Assembly (NCBI GenBank): GCA_944548615.1
Contig: OX155976.1
Coordinates: 5,616,952-5,680,951 of the forward strand
DNA: 64,000 bases
Origin: Micropterix aruncella
Lineage: Eukaryota > Arthropoda > Insecta > Lepidoptera > Micropterigidae
Reading direction: 5' to 3'
A program made the translations under genes and the position numbers. Shown here in pieces: positions 58,316 to 64,000 of this stretch. Below the pieces are notes generated by a model. It saw only the letters and a program-made list of their open reading frames with translations. It ran no database searches and had not been told where the DNA came from. The stretch's first letter is position 1. Each line of letters starts with the position of its first letter.

Positions 58316-59860
58316 TTTTCAAAATTTTTCAAAATTTCAAAATTTCAAAAATGCCATTTTATAGAGCTTAAGCGGGGTGTCAATCTCGCCGAAAACCGCA
58401 ACGCGGTAGGTTTACTCAATCTCGATTTATTTCAAAAAATGTGTTTTTTTCATAACAATTTCTATGTTCAAAATGAAAGTTTATATAAAAAATTTCAAAA
58501 TGTCAAAATTTCGAAAATGCCATTTCGTAGAGATTTCAAAGGCCTTCGTTCTGCCCGAACACCGTAACGCGTTTAATTTACTCTATCACGGTCTTTTTCG
58601 AAAAATGTCATTTATTCATAACAATTTCTATGTTCAAAATGAAAGTTTATATAAAAAATTTCAAAATGTCAAAATTTCGAAAATGCCATTTCGTAGAGAT
58701 TTCAAAGGCCTTCGTTCTGTCCAAATACAGCAACGCGGTAGGTTTACTCTATCTCGTTATTTTGTGAAAAATGTGATTTTTTCATAATAATTTCTATGTT
58801 TAAAATGAAATTTTATATAAAATTTTTCAAAATTTCAAAATTTCAAAAATGCCATTTTGTAGAGCTTAAGCGGGGTGTCGATCTCGCCAAAGACCGCAAC
58901 GCGGTAGGTTTACTCTATCTCGTTATTTTGTGAAAAATGTGATTTTTTCATAATAATTTCTATGTTTAAAATGAAATTTTATATAAAATTTTTCAAAATT
59001 TCAAAATTTCAAAAATGCCATTTTGTAGAGCTTAAGCGGGGTGTCGATCTTGCCAAAGACCGCAACGCGGTAGGTTTACTCTATCTCGTTATTTTGTGAA
59101 AAATGTGATTGTTTCATAATAATTTCTATGTTTAAAATGAAATTTTATATAAAATTTTTCAAAATTTCAAAATTTCAAAAATGCCATTTTGTAGAGCTTA
59201 AGCGGGGTGTCGATCTCGCCAAAGACCGCAACGCGGTAGGTTTACTCTATCTCGTTATTTTGTGAAAAATGTGATTTTTTCATAATAATTTCTATGTTTA
59301 AAATGAAATTTTATATAAAATTTTTCAAAATTTCAAAATTTCAAAAATGCCATTTTGTAGAGCTTAAGCGGGGTGTCGATCTTGCCAAAGACCGCAACGC
59401 GGTAGGTTTACTCTATCTCGTTATTTTGTGAAAAATGAGATTTTTTCATAATAATTTCTATGTTTAAAATGAAATTTTATATAAAATTTTTCAAAATTTA
59501 AAAATTTCAAAAATGCCATTTTGTAGAGCTTAAGCGGGGTGTCGATCTCGCCAAAGACCGCAACGCGGTAGGTTTACTCTATCTCGTTATTTTGTGAAAA
59601 ATGTGATTTTTTCATAACAATTTCTATGTTCAAAATGAAAGTTTATATAAAAAATTTCAAAATGTCAAAATTTCAAAAATGCCATTTCGTAGACCTCACT
59701 CGGGGCGTCTATCTCACCTAAGACCGCTACGCGGTAGGTTCGGTCTGTCTCGATCGATATCGGAAAATGTGATTTTTGTACTCGTTGGAAAAATTCAAAA
59801 TCAAAATTTATATAAATTTTTTCAAAATTTCAAAATTCTGAAAATGCCACTTTGTAGTGC
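58190..59860. repeat. 166-bp satellite array (about 10 monomers)
   Basis: The phrase GCCATTT[TC]GTAGA starts at 58353, 58519, 58685, 58851, 59017, 59183, 59349, 59515 and 59681: exactly 166 bp apart each time (next at 59846). Each monomer includes TTTCAAAATTTCAAAAATGC, GACCGCAACGCGGTAGG and TTTACTCTATCTCG. Central monomers are almost identical and outer ones diverge. ORFs in it are chance. Confidence 0.95.
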
Positions 59861-61560
59861 TGGTCGAGGCGCTACATCTCGCCGTAGAACACAACTCGAC
59901 GGGAGGTCGTCCTCTCTGCGCTAATCGGGTTTTTTCGTAGCCTCGTTTCAAAATCAAAGATGGCGGCCGCACGAAGAAAATTGAAGGAAATTTCAACTTT
60001 TAGGAATTTTTCCATAGAGTTGGGGGTATTCGGGTGGAAATGTCCATTGCACAATTTCGGTCCCGCTGCTGCTTCCCAAAGCGTGGGAGCCGAAAAATTA
60101 CGTTTTTTTTGTAAAAAAATTCCTTTAAAAATTGGGAAAATGGAAAATTTATATGAATTTTTGGAGAAATTCAAATTTTTTTTTTGGCAGTCTCGTAACG
60201 GATTTCTCGGACTTCGAGTTGCCACAGACGCGAATCCATTTCGACGTTTTCGATTCGAATTATCGAGGTTTTTGCGGTTTTTTCGTTGTATTTTCAAAAT
60301 CCAATATGGCGGCGGCGCGAAGGAAATTTCAACTTTTTGGAGTTTTTCCATAGAGAGAAGGGTTTTCGGGTGGACATGTCAGTTGCGGAATTACGGTCCC
60401 GCGGCTATTTCCCAAAGCGTGGGATCCGAAAGATGAAACTTTTTTCGTTTCGAATGCGTTTTTTGAAAAAATTTCAAATTGAAAATTTATATGAATTTTT
60501 GGAGAAATTTGAAAATTTTTTTTGGCAATCTCGTAAAGGACGTCTAGGTCTTCGTCTTGCCGCAGACGCGAATCCATTCGGACGTTCGTGAGTCGAATTA
60601 TCGAGGTTTATGTGTTTTTTTGGTGGCATTTTCAAAATCCAATATGGCCGCCGGCCGAAGGAAATTTCCACTTTTCGGAGTTTTCCCATAGAGAGACGAT
60701 TCTCCGGTTGGAAAGAGGCGATGAAAAATTAACAAAAATCAAAAAATGAAAAAAATTTACTCAGCCGAAAATGACACTTTTTTCGTTTTGAGGGCGTTTT
60801 TTTGACCAAATTTCAAAGTGAAAATTATTACTAATTTTTGGAGAAACTTAATATTTTTTTTCTGCAATATCGTAAAGGACATGCAGTCCTCGGACTCGCC
60901 GTAGACGGCCGTCGATTTGGACGTTCTCGATTGCGTCGAATTATCGTGGAAAATGTGCGTTTTTTCGACGTTCTCTAAATGCATGTTCAAAATCCAATAT
61001 GGCGGCCGGGCGAAGAAAATTTCTACTTTTTGGAGTTTTCCCATAGAGTTGGGGGTGTTCGGGTGGAAGTGTCTATTGCGCGATTTCGGTCCCGCCGCTG
61101 CTTCCCAAAGCGTGGGACGCCGAAAATGACACTTTTTTCGAAAAAAATATTTCCTATCGAAAGTGGAAAAATGGAAAATTTGTATGATTTTTTTGGGAAT
61201 TTCAAAATTTCAAAAATGCCATTTCGCAGCTCTCGCCGAGCCCTTCGACCGCTCCTCGGACCGAAACGCTCCGCTCCTATCCGTTCTCGAGTTATGTCGG
61301 TTTCCGCGTTTTCGTCGATGCGTTTTCGAACGCCATTTTGAATTTGAAAATCGAAAAAATTTCAACTTTTCGGAGTTTTTCCATAGACGGAGCGTCGTCG
61401 AGATCGAGGCGGTCCGAAAAAAGACTGACCGAATTGAGGAATAAAAAATCGTACAAAGCCGAAAAAAAAAGACCACTTTTTGAACTTTACCCGCGAAAAA
61501 AACGAATAAAACGAACGAATGGACGAAAATAAATTTTTCCACTCGACGCCCCGTCTAATG
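59861..61560. repeat. Diverged satellite with about 345-bp period and ATGGCGGCC motifs
   Basis: CAAAATCxAxxATGGCxGCC recurs near 59950, 60295, 60635 and 60990, followed each time by GAAGxAAATTTC and TTTTTCCATAGAG. Between them are segments related to the 166-bp monomer (AATTTATATGAATTTTTGG). It looks like a two-monomer higher-order form of the same satellite, older and GC-richer. YY1/Pho-like ATGGCGGCC is conserved in each unit. Confidence 0.75.
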
Positions 61561-62056
61561 CAGTGCGATAGTTCCCGTACTTTGCGCGCCCGTAACTCGA
61601 CGGATAACGGAGATAATCAACCCCGAAGGCCGAAAACGGGCCGTTACCAACTCCCTTTTAGGGTATATGATACCTGCTATAGAACTCCTTAATGTGTCAA
61701 TTATGTTTAGTTTTAAAAAGGAAATATACAGGAGGTTCGAGACATAAAATCCTTAATATCCTGATACTTCACTGATATCCTGATACTCCATAAAATCCTG
61801 ATACTTCACGTTCCATTAGACGTCAAAAGTCAGTTTTGCTATATGGAGATGATTTGGTCATTTTGAAAAGGGCACCTTTGTAAGGAGAGACATCCCAGTC
61901 ATTTTGAAAAAAGCATATATTTCAGATATTTAATAATTAATTAAAGAATATAATTAGGTATGATTTTTTCTGACCGGGGAAAAGTACCCCTAAATTAATT
62001 TTCATCCTTTATTATAAATGTGCTAATCGTTTTTTTTATGTGGCATTTATATAGAA
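61561..62056. other. Satellite flank, no gene
   Basis: Short tandem ATCCTGATACTTCAC-type units at 61755-61815; otherwise nothing recognised. Confidence 0.4.
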
Positions 62057-62747
<691 letters not shown>

Positions 62748-62914
62748 CATACAAGTATAGACAATGCACGAGCCAGATTGTATACACATCCTCAATCTAA
62801 GCACCCCCCTAATCTGGGACCTAAGGGTCACAACAAATTTTACTAACTAATCTTGCTACAACTTTACGAGCTTCCCTTTCCATGAAAGACCACGTCAACA
62901 AATAATTATAGTGA

Positions 62915-63540
62915 CACGTTTTAACGAATAGTCGTTAAGGCTCCCTTCCGATTTAACGCGACTAAAAATTTAGGTATTACTTTCCTGACGACCTATCGGA
63001 AAGGAAAGTATTGTGATCGCGCTAAAAAAAAATTTTGAGATGAAGATGGGAATATATATTTTGAGACTCCCTGAGACGATTGAGACTATTTCCAGACCGA
63101 TCTCTGTCTGTATGTATGTCTGTATGTCTGTATGTCTCTCTGTATGTATGTATTCTTCCACGATAGCGCCCAGACGCTTAATCGGATTGAGCTGAAATTT
63201 GGTATATAAGCTTCTGTTAACCGTCGGAGGAACCCATTAGTTTTTGGAGTCCCTACGCCCTACGGTTGTGGTACCTCCCATACAAATTTGGGGTTCCCGG
63301 CGAAAAAATTGTTTCCGCGATAGCGCCCAGACGCTTAATCTGTCTAAGTTAAAATTTGGCATAGAAGCTTCTGTTAACCATCGGAAGAACCTATTAGTTT
63401 TTGGGGTACTTACGACCAACGTTTGGGGTACCTGCCATACAAATTTGGGGTACTAGAGTAAAAAATGTCGCTGTTTTTTCGCACCTCCCCGGATACTAGT
63501 CAGGAAAGTCTTGGGGTGACACAACCGATTTTTTTTTCAA
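62915..63540. repeat. Interspersed repeat S, copy 3, with internal tandem duplication
   Basis: Ends GGGGTGACACAACCGATTT, the inverse of copy 1's start. Inside, GATAGCGCCCAGACGCTTAA through AGCTTCTGTTAACC and CATACAAATTTGGGG is repeated (63161-63293 and 63316-63455). A TCTGTATGTATG run is at 63102-63150. TAACGAATAGTCGTTA at 62922 resembles a hairpin of repeat G. Confidence 0.55.
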
Positions 63541-64000
63541 TGCCACGCGCCCGCGCGCTTTCGATATATACATAAAGATGTAATTGCCTACCACCAAACA
63601 TTAAAGAAATTAAAATTTCATATAAATTTAAAAATAGTTTGAGTGCCTACCTCTTAAATTGTAAAAATGCAGATATTGAACACCTTATTAGATAATTCAA
63701 TCTTTATAATAAAAACATAATAGTATATGTAGTAATATAAATTGATGATTTCTAAATATAATTTTATTTTAATTTTTGTGAATTTGTTTTGTATATTATT
63801 ATTACATATTAATACTTATTAATACATATAAAAAAATAAATATTTATTTTTATCATGTTTAAAAAAAAAATAGGTTATTGATAATTTTCATGACATTTTC
63901 TTACGAATTTTAAATTAGGTAATAAAGATATTTATGTTACATTAAGTACGAATTTATTTATTTATATAAATATAATATTATGGATTTCTTAGGATAATTA
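63541..64000. other. AT-rich sequence without recognised features
   Basis: Strongly AT-rich to the window edge; no ORF, splice-bounded exon or repeat with a second copy seen. Confidence 0.5.

Noticed and set aside
58244..61542. Several 80-160-residue ORFs across the satellite
   Set aside because: They follow the repeat period, occur on both strands and have low-complexity Phe/Lys-rich products.
63102..63150. CRISPR-like array suggested by regular TCTGTATG spacing, and by the minisatellite at 55735-57668
   Set aside because: Units are directly adjacent without unique spacers, and the genome is eukaryotic.

Overview
This window looks like a piece of an insect nuclear genome. It is AT-rich, very dense in transposable elements, and has long (TA)n tracts, LINE, Helitron, Tc1/mariner and Ty3/gypsy families of insect type, and exons of an insect-type (7tm_6) odorant receptor. 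I cannot fix the order from the sequence alone.

Only two loci look like host genes. One is an apparently intact single-exon C2H2 zinc-finger gene (6960-8069, +). The other is an odorant-receptor gene on the minus strand. Four of its exons can be read (55446-55193, 55112-54905, 29390-29183, 24260-24099). All four are open, have GT/AG borders and have matching splice phases, so I treat them as one gene whose 25.5-kb and 4.9-kb introns are packed with mobile DNA. Its first exon(s) and last exon were not found.

Layout. 1-6255: a minus-strand LINE (ORF1 3568-4644, endonuclease start of ORF2 1-619) split by a 2.2-kb mariner-type transposon with TA target duplication, then a tRNA-like SINE head and a LINE 3' end. 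6260-8100: the zinc-finger gene. 8750-15520: LINE fragments, including a 608-residue reverse transcriptase inserted into an older zinc-knuckle retroelement, plus MITE-like repeats. 16185-18600: a GC-rich, apparently structured repeat family with an embedded RT relic. 18983-20270: a non-autonomous Helitron. 20325-23970: a striking array of nested palindromes separated by (TA)n. 24099-29390: odorant-receptor exons 4 and 3, LINE pieces and (TA)n tracts. 29560-38622: a complete, recently inserted Ty3/gypsy-type LTR element with near-identical LTRs, a TTAA-MITE in gag and a clear -1 frameshift signal between gag and pol. 39400-46460: a dead Tc1 transposase, LINE fragments and inverted copies of the GC-rich repeat. 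46990-54063: a (TA)n tract and a decayed RepHel Helitron carrying a captured zinc-finger fragment. 54905-55446: odorant-receptor exons 2 and 1. 55735-57668: a minisatellite interrupted by a solo LTR. 58190-61560: a 166-bp satellite grading into a roughly 345-bp longer-period array. 62057-64000: an inverted Helitron end, (TA)n, a tandem repeat and AT-rich DNA.

Most open frames in this window are transposon relics or repeats. The best biological leads are the gag-pol frameshift element, the palindromic array carrying exon-like units, the Helitron gene capture, and the GC-rich repeat whose hairpins are kept by paired changes.
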